A DNA stretch of 64,000 nt from Phycisphaerae bacterium. Lineage in GTDB: Bacteria > Planctomycetota > Phycisphaerae > Tepidisphaerales > Tepidisphaeraceae. Within the stretch, counting starts at the first letter, position 1. Every line of letters begins with the position of its first letter. The notes under the pieces are model-generated. The model was not told where the DNA came from, did no database searches, and saw nothing but the letters and a program-made list of their open reading frames with translations. Positions 18,562-27,821 of the stretch are shown piece by piece. The position numbers and the translations under genes were made by a program. The stretch is taken from the NCBI GenBank assembly GCA_025936175.1, contig JAICTV010000001.1, positions 58,362 to 122,361 of the forward strand, written 5' to 3'.

Positions 18562-19143
18562 ATGGGTAGGCCCAAACAGTTCGATCCCGATGAAGCCGCG
18601 CAGGAGGCGATGGAAGCCTTCTGGGAGCGCGGCTACGCCGCCACCAGCGTCAACGACCTGCTCGATGAGATGGGTCTGAACAAGGGCTCGCTCTACGGGA
18701 CGTTCGGGGACAAGAAGCAGCTTTTCCTCGCGGCGCTCGAAAAATACTCCGACCAGCGCACCTGCGCCGCCGCCGACATCCTCGAACAAAAAATCCCCGC
18801 GCGGAAAGTGCTCGAAGCGCTGCTCGACTGCATCGCCCGCGACTGCACCGGTGAAAACGCGCACCGCGGATGTCTGGCCGCCAAGGCGGCGATGGAACTC
18901 GCGCCGCACGACAAGGACGTCGCCGCGTGGCTGAAGAAATATCACCGCCGAAACGTGCAGATGGTCGCCCGCGTGATCGAGCGCGGCCAGAAGGAAGGCG
19001 ACGTCTCCCGGAAGCTCGACGCGACGGCGGCGGCGCGGTTTTTCCTGAACAATTTCGCCGGCATGCGCCTGCTCGGGACCACGAATCCGAGCATTTCCGA
19101 GCTGAAAGAAGTCGCCGAACTCGTGCTCAAGGTCCTAGACTAA
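18562..19143 (+). CDS. TetR/AcrR-family transcriptional regulator
   Basis: A 193-residue repressor-type regulator. The N-terminal HTH is clear: MGRPKQFDPDEAAQEAMEAF, then WERGYAATSVNDLLDEMGLNKGSLYGTFGDKKQLF, typical TetR_N. The rest is helical and resembles TetR C-terminal domains (ENAHRGCLAAKAAMELAP, FLNNFAGMRLL). I take the ATG at 18562. The next gene starts 10 bp downstream and begins an RND efflux operon, so it probably controls that pump. The inducer is unknown. Confidence 0.92.
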   Translation: MGRPKQFDPDEAAQEAMEAFWERGYAATSVNDLLDEMGLNKGSLYGTFGDKKQLFLAALEKYSDQRTCAAADILEQKIPARKVLEALLDCIARDCTGENAHRGCLAAKAAMELAPHDKDVAAWLKKYHRRNVQMVARVIERGQKEGDVSRKLDATAAARFFLNNFAGMRLLGTTNPSISELKEVAELVLKVLD

Positions 19144-19153
19144 AGAATTCGCT

Positions 19154-20428
19154 ATGAACCGTCCCACGATCCTGTTGTCGCTCGCATTGTCGGCGCCGTG
19201 CGCGATGATCGGCTGTGAACAGCGGCAGCAGGCTGCCGCCGCCGCGCCGGCGGAGAAGCCGCCCGCCGCCGTGATGGCCGCCGCCGCCGTCGCGCGGGAT
19301 GTTCCGGTCTACCTCGACGAGATCGGCAAGACCGTCGCGCGCGCGTCGGTGATGATTCAGCCGCAGGTCACCGGCAAGGTCACCGAGGTTCATTTCACCG
19401 ACGGGGCGGACGTGAAGAAGGGCGATTTGCTCTTCACGATCGACCCGCGCCCGTTCCAGGCCGTGCTCGCGCAGGCGGACGCTTCGGTCGCGCAGGCGAA
19501 GGCGAACGTGAAGTGGGCGCAAGCCGAGGTGCAGCGCTTCAAAGAAGTCTCCAGCAGCGGCGCCGTCTCCCGCACCGAGATCGAGCAGAAACAGAATGCG
19601 CTGGACGTGGCGCTGGCGACGCAAACCGCCGCCGAAGCCGCGGTCGAGAAGGCCAAGCTCGACGTCGAGTACTGCACCATCCGATCACCCATCGACGGCC
19701 GCGCCAGCAAGCGCCTGGTCGATCCGGGCAACGTCGTCAGCGCATCGGGCCCCAACGGCGGCACGAGCCTGCTGTTGATCCAGTCGCTCGATCCCATCTA
19801 CGCGGACTTCACCGTGACCGAAAACGAGCTCGGCACGGTTCGCAAATTCATGGCCGAGGGCGTGATTCCCACGCAAGACCCGCAGGGCCACCTCAAGGTC
19901 TTCGTAGACATCCCGGCGGACGCGCGTTCGGTGGTGCAGGCGCTTTCCGGCGCCGCCCCCACGACCAAGCCGACCACCAAGACCTCCGGCCCGCGCGAAG
20001 GTCAGCTCACGTTCCTCGACAACATCGTCCAGGAGAGCGCCGGCACCGTGCGCTGTCGCGCGACGCTGCCGAACAGGGACCGCTATTTCTGGCCCGGCCA
20101 ATTCGTCAAATGCCGGCTCGTGCTGACGATCAAGTCGAACGCGGTGCTCGTTCCCGCGTCGGCGATCCAGATCGGGCAGCAGGGATTGTTCGTGCTGGTG
20201 ATCAAGCCGGATTCGACGGCGGAGATCCGCAATGTCGTTACCGGTCAGCGGCAGGGCGACATGATGGTGGTCGACCAGGGCGTCGCCGCCGGCGAGCAGG
20301 TTATCACGCAGGGGCAGATGATGGTGTTCCCCGGATCGAAGGTGCAGGTGATTCCCAACGCGCCCGCCGGCGCGCCGGGTGCCCCCGCCGCCTCGCAAGC
20401 CGTCGCTCAAGGTGAGGCCAAGTCGTGA
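19154..20428 (+). CDS. RND efflux periplasmic adaptor (MexA/AcrA-like lipoprotein)
   Basis: Membrane-fusion protein linking the RND pump to an outer-membrane channel. The signal ends in the lipobox-like AMIGC near residue 19, so it is probably a lipoprotein. The middle shows the lipoyl/barrel-sandwich halves (VTGKVTEVHFTDGADVKKGDLLFTIDPRPF and VEYCTIRSPIDGRASKRLVDPGNVV) around a coiled-coil hairpin (LAQADASVAQAKANVKWAQAEVQRF). The beta-barrel and membrane-proximal parts follow, including FWPGQFVKCRLVL. The stop overlaps the pump start as GTGA. It ends in an Ala/Pro-rich tail. Confidence 0.95.
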   Translation: MNRPTILLSLALSAPCAMIGCEQRQQAAAAAPAEKPPAAVMAAAAVARDVPVYLDEIGKTVARASVMIQPQVTGKVTEVHFTDGADVKKGDLLFTIDPRPFQAVLAQADASVAQAKANVKWAQAEVQRFKEVSSSGAVSRTEIEQKQNALDVALATQTAAEAAVEKAKLDVEYCTIRSPIDGRASKRLVDPGNVVSASGPNGGTSLLLIQSLDPIYADFTVTENELGTVRKFMAEGVIPTQDPQGHLKVFVDIPADARSVVQALSGAAPTTKPTTKTSGPREGQLTFLDNIVQESAGTVRCRATLPNRDRYFWPGQFVKCRLVLTIKSNAVLVPASAIQIGQQGLFVLVIKPDSTAEIRNVVTGQRQGDMMVVDQGVAAGEQVITQGQMMVFPGSKVQVIPNAPAGAPGAPAASQAVAQGEAKS

Positions 20429-23400
20429 ATCTGTCCGAACCCTTCATTCGCCGGCCCGTCATGACGGTCGTGCTGACCGTCAGCGCGATCCTGTTCGGCG
20501 CGCTGGCGTACACGCAGTTGCCGGTGAACGACCTGCCGGCGGTGGATTATCCCGTCATCCAGGTGAACGTCGGCTATCCGGGAGCGAGCCCCGAGACCGT
20601 CGCCAGCACGATCGCCACGCCGCTCGAGCGGCAGTTCATGCAGATCAACGGGCTGGAGCTGATCACGTCCAAAAGCTCGCAGGGCAACTGCCAGCTCACC
20701 TTGCAGTTCGAGCTGACCAAGAGCGTCGATGCCGCCGCCACCGACGTGCAGGCCGCCATCACGCGCGCCAGCGGATTCTTGCCCACCGATCTTCCCTCGC
20801 CGCCGACCTTCACCAAGACCAACCCGAACGATCAGCCGATCATGTACATCGCGCTGGTCAGCAACTCGATGACGCGCGGGCAGCTCTATGACCTGGCGTA
20901 CACGCAGGTGGCGCAGCGGATCAGCATCATCTCCGGCGTGTCGCAGGTGCAGGTGTACGGCACGAAGTCCGCCGTGCGCATCAAGGCGGACGCTTCGGCG
21001 CTGGCGGCGCGCAATCTGACGATCGACGATCTCTCGCAGGCGATCCAGAAGGGGACGAGCTATCAAGGCGCGGGTCAGTTCGACGGGCCGACCAAGACGT
21101 TCCTGCTTCAGCCCCAGGGTCAGCTCGCCACCGCCGCGCAGTACGCCAACCTGATCATCGCGACCAAGGACGGGGCGCCGGTCTATCTCAAGGACGTCGC
21201 CGACGCGCGCGACAGCGTGGAAGACGACCGCGTGGACATGCGCTTCTGGCTGCGCGATCACGAAGTGCCCAAGGCGACCGTCGTGCTGGCGGTATTCCGC
21301 CAGGCCGGAGCCAACGCCGTCGCCGTCGCGCAGAGCATCTGGGACACGCGCGCCGAGATCCAGGCGACGCTGCCGGCGGCGGTGGAGATTATCCCGGTTC
21401 ACGACCGCGCCAAGACGATCGTCAACTCGGTCAAAGACGTCCGCGAGACGCTCTTCATCGCGTTCCTGCTGGTCGTCATCGTCATCTATCTCTTCCTCGG
21501 CCGCGCCACCGACACGCTCATCCCGGTCGTCGCGCTGCCGCTGTCGCTGCTGCTGACGTTCATCGCGATGAACATCCTCGGGTACAGCATCGACAACCTG
21601 TCGCTGATGGCGCTGACGCTCGCGATCGGGTTCCTCGTCGATGACGCGATCGTGTTCCTCGAGAACGTCGTGCGGCGAATGGAACGCTTCAGCGAAGCGC
21701 CGCTCACCGCCGCCATCAACGGCGCCAAGGAGATCAGCTTTACGATCCTGTCGATGACGCTCTCGCTGGCGGCGGTGTTCCTGCCGCTGGTGTTCATGAG
21801 CGGGATCATCGGGCGAATCTTCCGGGAGTTCGCGCTCACGATCGTGATCTCGATCCTGGCCAGCGGCATCGTCTCGCTGACGCTGACGCCGCTGATGTGC
21901 GCCCGCCTGCTCGGCCAGCGGGGCCACGGGACGAAGAAGAGCTTCATCGAGCGGATTATCGGCGCGATCGAGCAGCGCGTCCTTGGCGTGTACAGCGCGA
22001 GCTTGTGGTTCTTCCTCCGCCGGCGGTGGATTTCCGCGGTCATCTGGATCATCTGCCTCGCCGGGACGATCTTCCTCTTCATCCACATCCCCAAGGGCTT
22101 CCTGCCGCCGGGCGACAGCTCGTTCGCCTTCGGCATTCTGATCGGTCAGGAGGGAGCGAGCCCGCAACTGATGCGGCAGTACCAGGACAAGGCCGAGCAG
22201 GTCATGCACGCCGAAGATTCGGTGGAAATGAGCTTCACGCTGACCGGCATGGGCCGATTCCTCGGTTCGAATCAGGGCTTCCTCATTGCATTCTTGAAGG
22301 ACCCGAAGGACCGTCCGCCGCTCAAGACGGTCACCGGCAAGACGATCGAGCATCCGGGCATCGATCAGGTGACGCAGGAGCTGAGCACGCGCTTGATGAT
22401 GCAGCTCCCCGGCGCCATCGGCGTGTTCACGCCGCAGCCGGTGCTCGAAATCTCCACCGGGGCGAGCAGCCGCACGGGCGGAAATTTTTCGTTCTCGATC
22501 TCCGGCATCAATCCGCAGGAGGTGTATGAGGCGGCGGGGAAGATGCAGGGGTTGCTGATGGCGCAGGTCGGCAAGATGTTCGCCGCGCCGCCGGTCAGCG
22601 ACATGTACCTCAAGACGCCCAACCTCAAGATCAACATCCTGCGCGACCGCGCCGAGATGTACGGTGTCAGCGCTAGTCGCATCGAGACGCTGCTCAAGAA
22701 CGCCTACAGCCAGAATTACGTCTACCTGATTAAGAAGACCGACGATCAGTATCAGGTCATCCTCGAAGCGCGCGACCAGGACCGCACGCATCCGGAAGAC
22801 CTCGAGAAGCTCTACGTCCGCAGCGACGACGGCCAGCGCGTCATCCCGCTGTCGGCGGTGTCGACGTTCGACCAGACGCTCGGGCCGCAGCAGGTGAATC
22901 ACCTGAACCAGTTCACCTCCGTCACGTTCAACTTCAACCTGATGCCCGGCATCAGCGACGGCGAAGGCATTCAGTTCGTCTCTGACACGGCCAAGAAAGT
23001 GCTGCCGGTGCAGCTCCGCGGTCAGTTCCAGGGACAGGCGCTGACCTTCCAGCAGACGATGGGCAGCCTGACGATCCTGATGATTCTGGCCGTCTTCGTC
23101 ATGTACGTGATCCTGGCGATTTTGTACGAGAGCTACATCCATCCGATCACGGTGCTCTCGACGCTGCCGACGGCGATGGTCGGCGGGCTGGCGACGCTGT
23201 ACATCGTCGGCTTCCTCACCGTCGGCCGGCCGATCGAGGCGTCGCTCTACGCGTTCATCGGTTTGTTCATGCTGATGGGCATCGTGAAGAAGAACGGCAT
23301 CATGATCGTGGACTTTGCCGTGCAGCGCATCGCCGCCGGCGAGACCGCCGAGCAGTCGATCCATGACGCCAGCATCGACCGGTTCCGCCCGATCCTCATG

Positions 23401-23721
23401 ACCACGCTCGCCGCGATCATGGGCGCGGTGCCGATCGCGATCGGGTGGGGCGAAGACGGCGGGACGCGCCGGCCGCTCGGCCTGGTGATCGTCGGCGGCC
23501 TGATCGTCTCACAGCTCATTACGCTTTACATCACGCCGGTCATCTATCTCTACATGGAGCTGTTCCAGGAGAAGGTGCTCAACCGCATCCCGTTCCTGGC
23601 GACGCACTACGAAGGCCACGGCCAGGCCGCCGCGCTCGAGCGCCCGCACGGAGAGGATGCTGAGGAGGCGCCCTTCGTCCGCGTGCACGGCAACGGCAAC
23701 GGGAACGGCGGGGACGACTAA
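20425..23721 (+). CDS. RND-family multidrug efflux permease (HAE1/AcrB-like)
   Basis: Proton-driven inner-membrane export pump. The 1098-residue protein opens MNLSEPFIRRPVMTVVL, the classic HAE1 start, with the first membrane helix immediately after. The porter-domain start NDLPAVDYPVIQVNVGYPGASPETV is standard. GFLVDDAIVFLENVVRRME holds the Asp-Asp proton relay in TM4, and FLPLVFMSGIIGRIFREFA lies in TM6. The C-terminal half repeats the fold and contains ILYESYIHPITVLSTLPTA and GLFMLMGIVKKNGIMIVDFA. It ends in a charged tail with GNGNGNGGDD. Start codon GTG overlaps the adaptor stop. Substrate not predictable. Confidence 0.97.
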   Translation: MNLSEPFIRRPVMTVVLTVSAILFGALAYTQLPVNDLPAVDYPVIQVNVGYPGASPETVASTIATPLERQFMQINGLELITSKSSQGNCQLTLQFELTKSVDAAATDVQAAITRASGFLPTDLPSPPTFTKTNPNDQPIMYIALVSNSMTRGQLYDLAYTQVAQRISIISGVSQVQVYGTKSAVRIKADASALAARNLTIDDLSQAIQKGTSYQGAGQFDGPTKTFLLQPQGQLATAAQYANLIIATKDGAPVYLKDVADARDSVEDDRVDMRFWLRDHEVPKATVVLAVFRQAGANAVAVAQSIWDTRAEIQATLPAAVEIIPVHDRAKTIVNSVKDVRETLFIAFLLVVIVIYLFLGRATDTLIPVVALPLSLLLTFIAMNILGYSIDNLSLMALTLAIGFLVDDAIVFLENVVRRMERFSEAPLTAAINGAKEISFTILSMTLSLAAVFLPLVFMSGIIGRIFREFALTIVISILASGIVSLTLTPLMCARLLGQRGHGTKKSFIERIIGAIEQRVLGVYSASLWFFLRRRWISAVIWIICLAGTIFLFIHIPKGFLPPGDSSFAFGILIGQEGASPQLMRQYQDKAEQVMHAEDSVEMSFTLTGMGRFLGSNQGFLIAFLKDPKDRPPLKTVTGKTIEHPGIDQVTQELSTRLMMQLPGAIGVFTPQPVLEISTGASSRTGGNFSFSISGINPQEVYEAAGKMQGLLMAQVGKMFAAPPVSDMYLKTPNLKINILRDRAEMYGVSASRIETLLKNAYSQNYVYLIKKTDDQYQVILEARDQDRTHPEDLEKLYVRSDDGQRVIPLSAVSTFDQTLGPQQVNHLNQFTSVTFNFNLMPGISDGEGIQFVSDTAKKVLPVQLRGQFQGQALTFQQTMGSLTILMILAVFVMYVILAILYESYIHPITVLSTLPTAMVGGLATLYIVGFLTVGRPIEASLYAFIGLFMLMGIVKKNGIMIVDFAVQRIAAGETAEQSIHDASIDRFRPILMTTLAAIMGAVPIAIGWGEDGGTRRPLGLVIVGGLIVSQLITLYITPVIYLYMELFQEKVLNRIPFLATHYEGHGQAAALERPHGEDAEEAPFVRVHGNGNGNGGDD

Positions 23722-23824
23722 ATCAGATCTGACCACGGAGGCGCGGAATTGCGGAGGCCGGCTCGAGGTTCGAAAGCGCCTCCGTGACTCCGCGACTTCG
23801 TGCCTCCGCGGTTCATCTGATTTG
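23720..23824. repeat. Family E long inverted repeat (copy 1)
   Basis: AAATCAGATCTGACCACGGAGGC on the left pairs imperfectly with GCCTCCGCGGTTCATCTGATTT on the right; inner GCGGAGG and CCTCCG segments also pair. It fills the gap between the pump and the YceH-like gene. Confidence 0.7.
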
Positions 23825-23847
23825 CTTTTCTTTGTAGACTCCCGCGC

Positions 23848-24558
23848 ATGATCGAGCTGACCCCGAACGAAGCGCGCGCGCTGGGCGTGTTGATCGAGAA
23901 AGCATTTACCACGCCCGAACAGTATCCGCTCTCCATCAACGCGCTGACCGGCGGTGCGAATCAGAAGAACAACCGCGATCCGGTGCTGAGCCTTCCCGAA
24001 GACGAGGTCTTTAACGCGGTGGAAAGCTTGCGCGAGAAGCAGCTCGCCGTGCGCGTCGACGCGATCGGCAGCCGCGTACACAAGTACAAGCACGTCGCCG
24101 GCGAAGCGCTGCGCTGCAAGGCGGGGGAGCTGGCGATCCTGGCGGAGCTGATGCTGCGCGGGCCGCAGACGCTCGGCGAGCTGCGCGGGCGCGCGAATCG
24201 CATGCAGCCGATCGCGACGTTGGACGATGCGAAGATGCTGCTGCGCGGGCTGAAGGAGCAGCAGGAGCCGCTGGTACGCGAGCTGCCGGCAGAGCCGGGG
24301 ACGCGCGCCGAGAAATACGCGCAGCTCCTGTCACCCGCATCACACGCTGTTCCGCCCGCTCAAGCGACAACGGCTGCGGTGGCGGCGCCCGCGAGTGGCG
24401 GCGGCGGCGCCGCCGGGGGAAGCAGTCTCGCCGAACGCGTCGCCAGGCTCGAAACCGACGTCGCAGAACTCCGCAAGATCATCGACGAGCTGGTCGGGCC
24501 CGCAACGCCGTCGTCGTCGGCGACGCCCGCGATGGATTCGCAGCCGCAGAATCCGTAG
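23848..24558 (+). CDS. YceH-family (DUF480) protein
   Basis: Cytoplasmic protein of the DUF480/YceH family, which forms paired winged-helix domains; its biological role is not established. The 236-residue protein starts MIELTPNEARALGVLIEKAFTT with YPLSINALTGGANQKNNRDPVLSL, the family signature. A second half has LAILAELMLRGPQTLGELRGRANRM. The C-terminus carries an Ala/Gly linker and a coiled-coil-like ARLETDVAELRKIIDEL. Length matches the family plus the tail. ispH follows 14 bp later. Confidence 0.9.
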   Translation: MIELTPNEARALGVLIEKAFTTPEQYPLSINALTGGANQKNNRDPVLSLPEDEVFNAVESLREKQLAVRVDAIGSRVHKYKHVAGEALRCKAGELAILAELMLRGPQTLGELRGRANRMQPIATLDDAKMLLRGLKEQQEPLVRELPAEPGTRAEKYAQLLSPASHAVPPAQATTAAVAAPASGGGGAAGGSSLAERVARLETDVAELRKIIDELVGPATPSSSATPAMDSQPQNP

Positions 24559-24572
24559 GATTAGCCGCAACG

Positions 24573-25511
24573 ATGCGAATCATCCTGGCGAACCCCCGCG
24601 GCTTCTGCGCGGGCGTGAACATGGCGATCGATACCGTCGAGCAGGTCCTTAAGACCCGCGGCGCGCCGGTCTACGTCTACCACGAAATCGTTCACAACAA
24701 GCACGTCGTCAACAGCTTCGTCGGCCGCGGCGTGACGTTCGTCAACAGCATCGAGGAAGTGCCCAACGGTCGCGTCGTCGTCTACAGCGCGCACGGCATT
24801 TCGCCCGAAGTCCGCCGGCAGGCGACGCAGCGGAATCTCATCGAGGTCGACGCGACCTGCCCGCTGGTGGTGAAGGTGCACAGCGAGGTGCTGCGCTACG
24901 CGCGGGACGGCTACACGATCCTCTTCGTCGGCCACCGGCATCACGACGAAGCCGTCGGAACGGCGGGCGAAGCGCCGAATCACGTCATCATCGTCGAGTC
25001 GCCCGAAGAGGTCGAAGCGCTGACGCTGCCGGCGGAGGCGAAGATCGCCTTCGTCACCCAGACCACGCTGAGCCTGTCCGATGCGCTGCGCACCGTGGCG
25101 GCAATCAAGAAGAAATATCCCAACGTCCGCCACCCCGCCAAGGACGACATCTGCTACGCGACGACCAACCGCCAGGCCGCGGTGACGCAGATCTCCGGCG
25201 ACGCGGATCTGGTCCTGGTCGTCGGGAGCAAGAACAGCTCCAACTCGATGCGGCTGGTCGAGCGCGCGATCGAGCAGGGCAAGCCGGCTTACCTGATCGA
25301 TGACGAATCCGAGATCGACCTCAAGTGGTTCCACGCCGATCAGACGGTGCTCATCACCGCCGGCGCCAGCGCACCGGAACACCTCGTGCAGAACCTCGTC
25401 CGCCGATTGCTCGGTGAGTTCGGCGGGGACGTCGAGACCAGCACGCTGGTCGAGGAAGACGTGTATTTCGAGCTGCCGAAATCGGTTCGTACCCTCGCCG
25501 TCATCTCCTGA
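24573..25511 (+). CDS. ispH: 4-hydroxy-3-methylbut-2-enyl diphosphate reductase
   Basis: Last enzyme of the MEP isoprenoid pathway, a [4Fe-4S] reductase giving IPP and DMAPP. The 312-residue protein shows the three conserved cysteines in context: PRGFCAGVNMAID (Cys12), DATCPLVVKVH and DDICYATTNRQ. It also has YHEIVHNKHVVNSF, YSAHGISPEVR and VGSKNSSNSMRL. Length and order are normal. Confidence 0.96.
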   Translation: MRIILANPRGFCAGVNMAIDTVEQVLKTRGAPVYVYHEIVHNKHVVNSFVGRGVTFVNSIEEVPNGRVVVYSAHGISPEVRRQATQRNLIEVDATCPLVVKVHSEVLRYARDGYTILFVGHRHHDEAVGTAGEAPNHVIIVESPEEVEALTLPAEAKIAFVTQTTLSLSDALRTVAAIKKKYPNVRHPAKDDICYATTNRQAAVTQISGDADLVLVVGSKNSSNSMRLVERAIEQGKPAYLIDDESEIDLKWFHADQTVLITAGASAPEHLVQNLVRRLLGEFGGDVETSTLVEEDVYFELPKSVRTLAVIS

Positions 25512-25628
25512 CGCACGCCGCTTTTATCGGTCGATCTTTCTTCGCTCTTGCGAAGCGAAGTCGCCTTCCCCGTTCGCCGATGCATCTTAATGACGTGCCG
25601 CCTTATTGGACGGAAGCACGTCGGATGC

Positions 25629-25901
25629 ATGGGCGTGATGGGACAAGAGCCGAGAATCACCAAGCTGCTGGCGTGGTGCCTGCTGATCGCGACTACTGGC
25701 GCGTTCGCGACGTCGATCTACGCGCAGTGGCTGGAAGGGCAGACGCTGGAGATGCGGCTGCTCGTGTCGGCGCCGATGCCGGATTGGAAGACGGCTTTCC
25801 TTGACGGTAGCGAGGAGGATCAGGCGTGCACCGACGTTCAGCCGCCGAACTCGAAGCCTCCTGAGCCGCAACCGATCGCGGATTTGCGGGAGCCGTACTG
25901 A
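25629..25901 (+). CDS. Small single-pass membrane protein, unknown
   Basis: About 90 residues from the ATG at 25629 (a second ATG lies 9 bp on). Residues about 12-30 (LLAWCLLIATTGAFATSIY) form one membrane segment, followed by an extracytoplasmic, acidic, Pro-rich tail (KPPEPQPIADLREPY). No family is recognised. It lies between ispH and the rhamnose operon on the same strand. Confidence 0.35.
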   Translation: MGVMGQEPRITKLLAWCLLIATTGAFATSIYAQWLEGQTLEMRLLVSAPMPDWKTAFLDGSEEDQACTDVQPPNSKPPEPQPIADLREPY

Positions 25902-25965
25902 CTCGCACTGATGTCGATGTGCGTGTACACCTCGCCCTCAGCCGATAATCTTTAGCAGACAAACG

Positions 25966-26517
25966 ATGCAGCTCATCGAGACCGAAATCCCGGCCGTGAA
26001 GATTCTTGTCGCCAGGAAGCATGGCGATCATCGCGGTTTCTTTTCCGAGACTTACACCCGCAAAGCGTTGAAGGATGCCGGCATCGACATCGAGTTCGTG
26101 CAGGACAATCAGTCGCTGTCGGTGGAGAAGGGCGTGGTGCGTGGTCTGCATTACCAGATCGCGCCGACGGCGCAGGACAAGCTCGTTCGCGTCGTGCGCG
26201 GCGCGATCCTCGACGTCGCCGTGGACATCCGCCGCGGCTCGCCGACGTTCGGCAGGCACGTGTCGGCAGTCATCAGTGCGGAGAACTGGCGACAGATCCT
26301 CGTTCCCGTCGGTTTCGCGCACGGCTTTGCGACGCTCGAGGCGAACACGGAAGTGATCTACAAGGTGAGCAATTACTATTCGCCGCAGGACGAGCGCGGC
26401 ATTCGCTGGGACGATCCGGCGCTGGGGATCGACTGGATGACCGAGCCGGACGCGGCGATCCTTTCCAAGCGCGACGCCGAGCACCCGCTCTTTCGCGACG
26501 CGAAGGATTTGTTCTAA
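25966..26517 (+). CDS. rfbC: dTDP-4-dehydrorhamnose 3,5-epimerase
   Basis: Third step of dTDP-L-rhamnose synthesis. The 183-residue cupin-type enzyme contains FFSETYTRKAL, FVQDNQSLSVEKGVVRGLHYQ (catalytic His), KLVRVVRGAILDVAVDIR and VPVGFAHGFATLE, then the YYSPQDERGIRWDDP end of the family. First gene of an operon with rfbA, rfbB and rfbD. Length is normal. Confidence 0.97.
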   Translation: MQLIETEIPAVKILVARKHGDHRGFFSETYTRKALKDAGIDIEFVQDNQSLSVEKGVVRGLHYQIAPTAQDKLVRVVRGAILDVAVDIRRGSPTFGRHVSAVISAENWRQILVPVGFAHGFATLEANTEVIYKVSNYYSPQDERGIRWDDPALGIDWMTEPDAAILSKRDAEHPLFRDAKDLF

Positions 26518-26565
26518 TGGGCCGCCTGGGCTTTTCGAGGGAGACAGCGTGAGGGAGACGGGGCG

Positions 26566-27450
26566 ATGAAAGGCATCATTCTCGCGGGCGGCGCGGGCAC
26601 GCGGCTGTACCCGCTGACGCGCTGCATCAGCAAGCAGCTTCTCCCGGTTTACGACAAGCCGACCATCTACTATCCGCTCTCGGTGCTGATGCTCGCCGGG
26701 CTGCGCGAAATCCTGATCATCTCCACGCCGCGCGATCTGCCGATGATCGAGAACCTCCTCGGCGACGGGTCGCAGATCGGGCTGAAGCTCAGTTACAAGG
26801 TGCAGCCCGAGCCGAAGGGCATCGCGCAGGCGTTCACGATCGGCGCGGACTTTGTGGGCGGCGATTCGGTCTGCCTGATCCTGGGCGATAACGTCTTTTA
26901 CGGGCATTCGCTGACCGACATGCTCGAGCATTCGGCGAAACTGAACCAGGGCGCGCGCGTCTTCGCGTACCAGGTGAAGGACCCGGAGCGCTACGGCGTA
27001 GTCGAATTCGACGAGCACGAGCGCGCGATCAGCATCGAAGAAAAGCCGAAGCAGCCCAAGAGCAACTACGCCGTCGTCGGTCTGTATTTCTACGACGCGA
27101 CGGTCATCGAGCGGACGCGGAATCTCAAGCCGTCCGCGCGCGGCGAACTGGAGATCACGGATCTGAATCGCGCGTATCTCAGCGACGGTCAGCTCACGGT
27201 GCAAGCCATGGGTCGCGGCATCGCGTGGCTCGACACGGGCACGTACGATTCGCTGCTCAGCAGCTCGCAGTTCGTCCAGACGCTTGAAGAACGGCAAGGG
27301 CTGAAAGTCGCCTGCATCGAGGAGATCGCCTTCGCCAAGGGCTACATCGACGCGGCCCAACTCAAGACGCTCGCCGAGCAGGCGGGCAAGTGCGAGTACG
27401 GCCAGTATCTCCTGCGCGTGCTGCGCGATGCGGAGGCGGCGAAGCGATGA
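26566..27450 (+). CDS. rfbA: Glucose-1-phosphate thymidylyltransferase
   Basis: Makes dTDP-glucose from glucose-1-phosphate and dTTP, the entry to dTDP-rhamnose. The 294-residue nucleotidyltransferase begins [18 protein letters not shown], then [28 protein letters not shown] holds the metal-binding Asp, and [21 protein letters not shown] and [11 protein letters not shown] follow, all RfbA hallmarks. Its stop overlaps the next start as ATGA. Confidence 0.97.
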   Translation: MKGIILAGGAGTRLYPLTRCISKQLLPVYDKPTIYYPLSVLMLAGLREILIISTPRDLPMIENLLGDGSQIGLKLSYKVQPEPKGIAQAFTIGADFVGGDSVCLILGDNVFYGHSLTDMLEHSAKLNQGARVFAYQVKDPERYGVVEFDEHERAISIEEKPKQPKSNYAVVGLYFYDATVIERTRNLKPSARGELEITDLNRAYLSDGQLTVQAMGRGIAWLDTGTYDSLLSSSQFVQTLEERQGLKVACIEEIAFAKGYIDAAQLKTLAEQAGKCEYGQYLLRVLRDAEAAKR

Positions 27451-27809
27451 AGGTGATCGGCGTCAATCATGCGCAGGTGAACGTGACGCCGGCAGAGCTG
27501 CCGGCGGCGCGCGAGTTTTATCTGGGCTTCATGGGCATGAAGGAGATCGAGCGCCCGCCGGTCTTCAAGAGCGAAGGCTTCTGGTTCCACGCCGGCAGCT
27601 TCGAGACGCACATTGGCGTCGAGGAAAACGTGAACCGCCGCGCGACACGGGCGCATTTGGCGTACGAAGTGGATGACGTCGCCGCGTGGCGGAAAAAGAT
27701 CGAGGCCGCCGGCCTGCCGATCAAGGATCAGCCCAGGATCCCCGGCTTCGAGCGTTTCCACTTTCGCGACCCGTTCGGGAACAACATTGAACTGATTCAG
27801 CGGCTGTGA
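27447..27809 (+). CDS. VOC/glyoxalase-superfamily protein
   Basis: A 120-residue single VOC domain ([13 protein letters not shown]...[19 protein letters not shown] start, [21 protein letters not shown], then [15 protein letters not shown]). The His and Glu at the two ends of the fold are the usual metal ligands. Its start overlaps the rfbA stop and rfbB begins 12 bp later, so it is an integral part of the rhamnose operon. It may act on a sugar-nucleotide intermediate or be a detoxification dioxygenase; the role is unknown. Confidence 0.8.
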   Translation: MKVIGVNHAQVNVTPAELPAAREFYLGFMGMKEIERPPVFKSEGFWFHAGSFETHIGVEENVNRRATRAHLAYEVDDVAAWRKKIEAAGLPIKDQPRIPGFERFHFRDPFGNNIELIQRL

Positions 27810-27821
27810 GGAAGTAGCGCG

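Noticed and set aside
20407..23364. 985-residue open frame on the minus strand
   Set aside because: Entirely antisense to the RND pump, with biased shadow composition and no motif.
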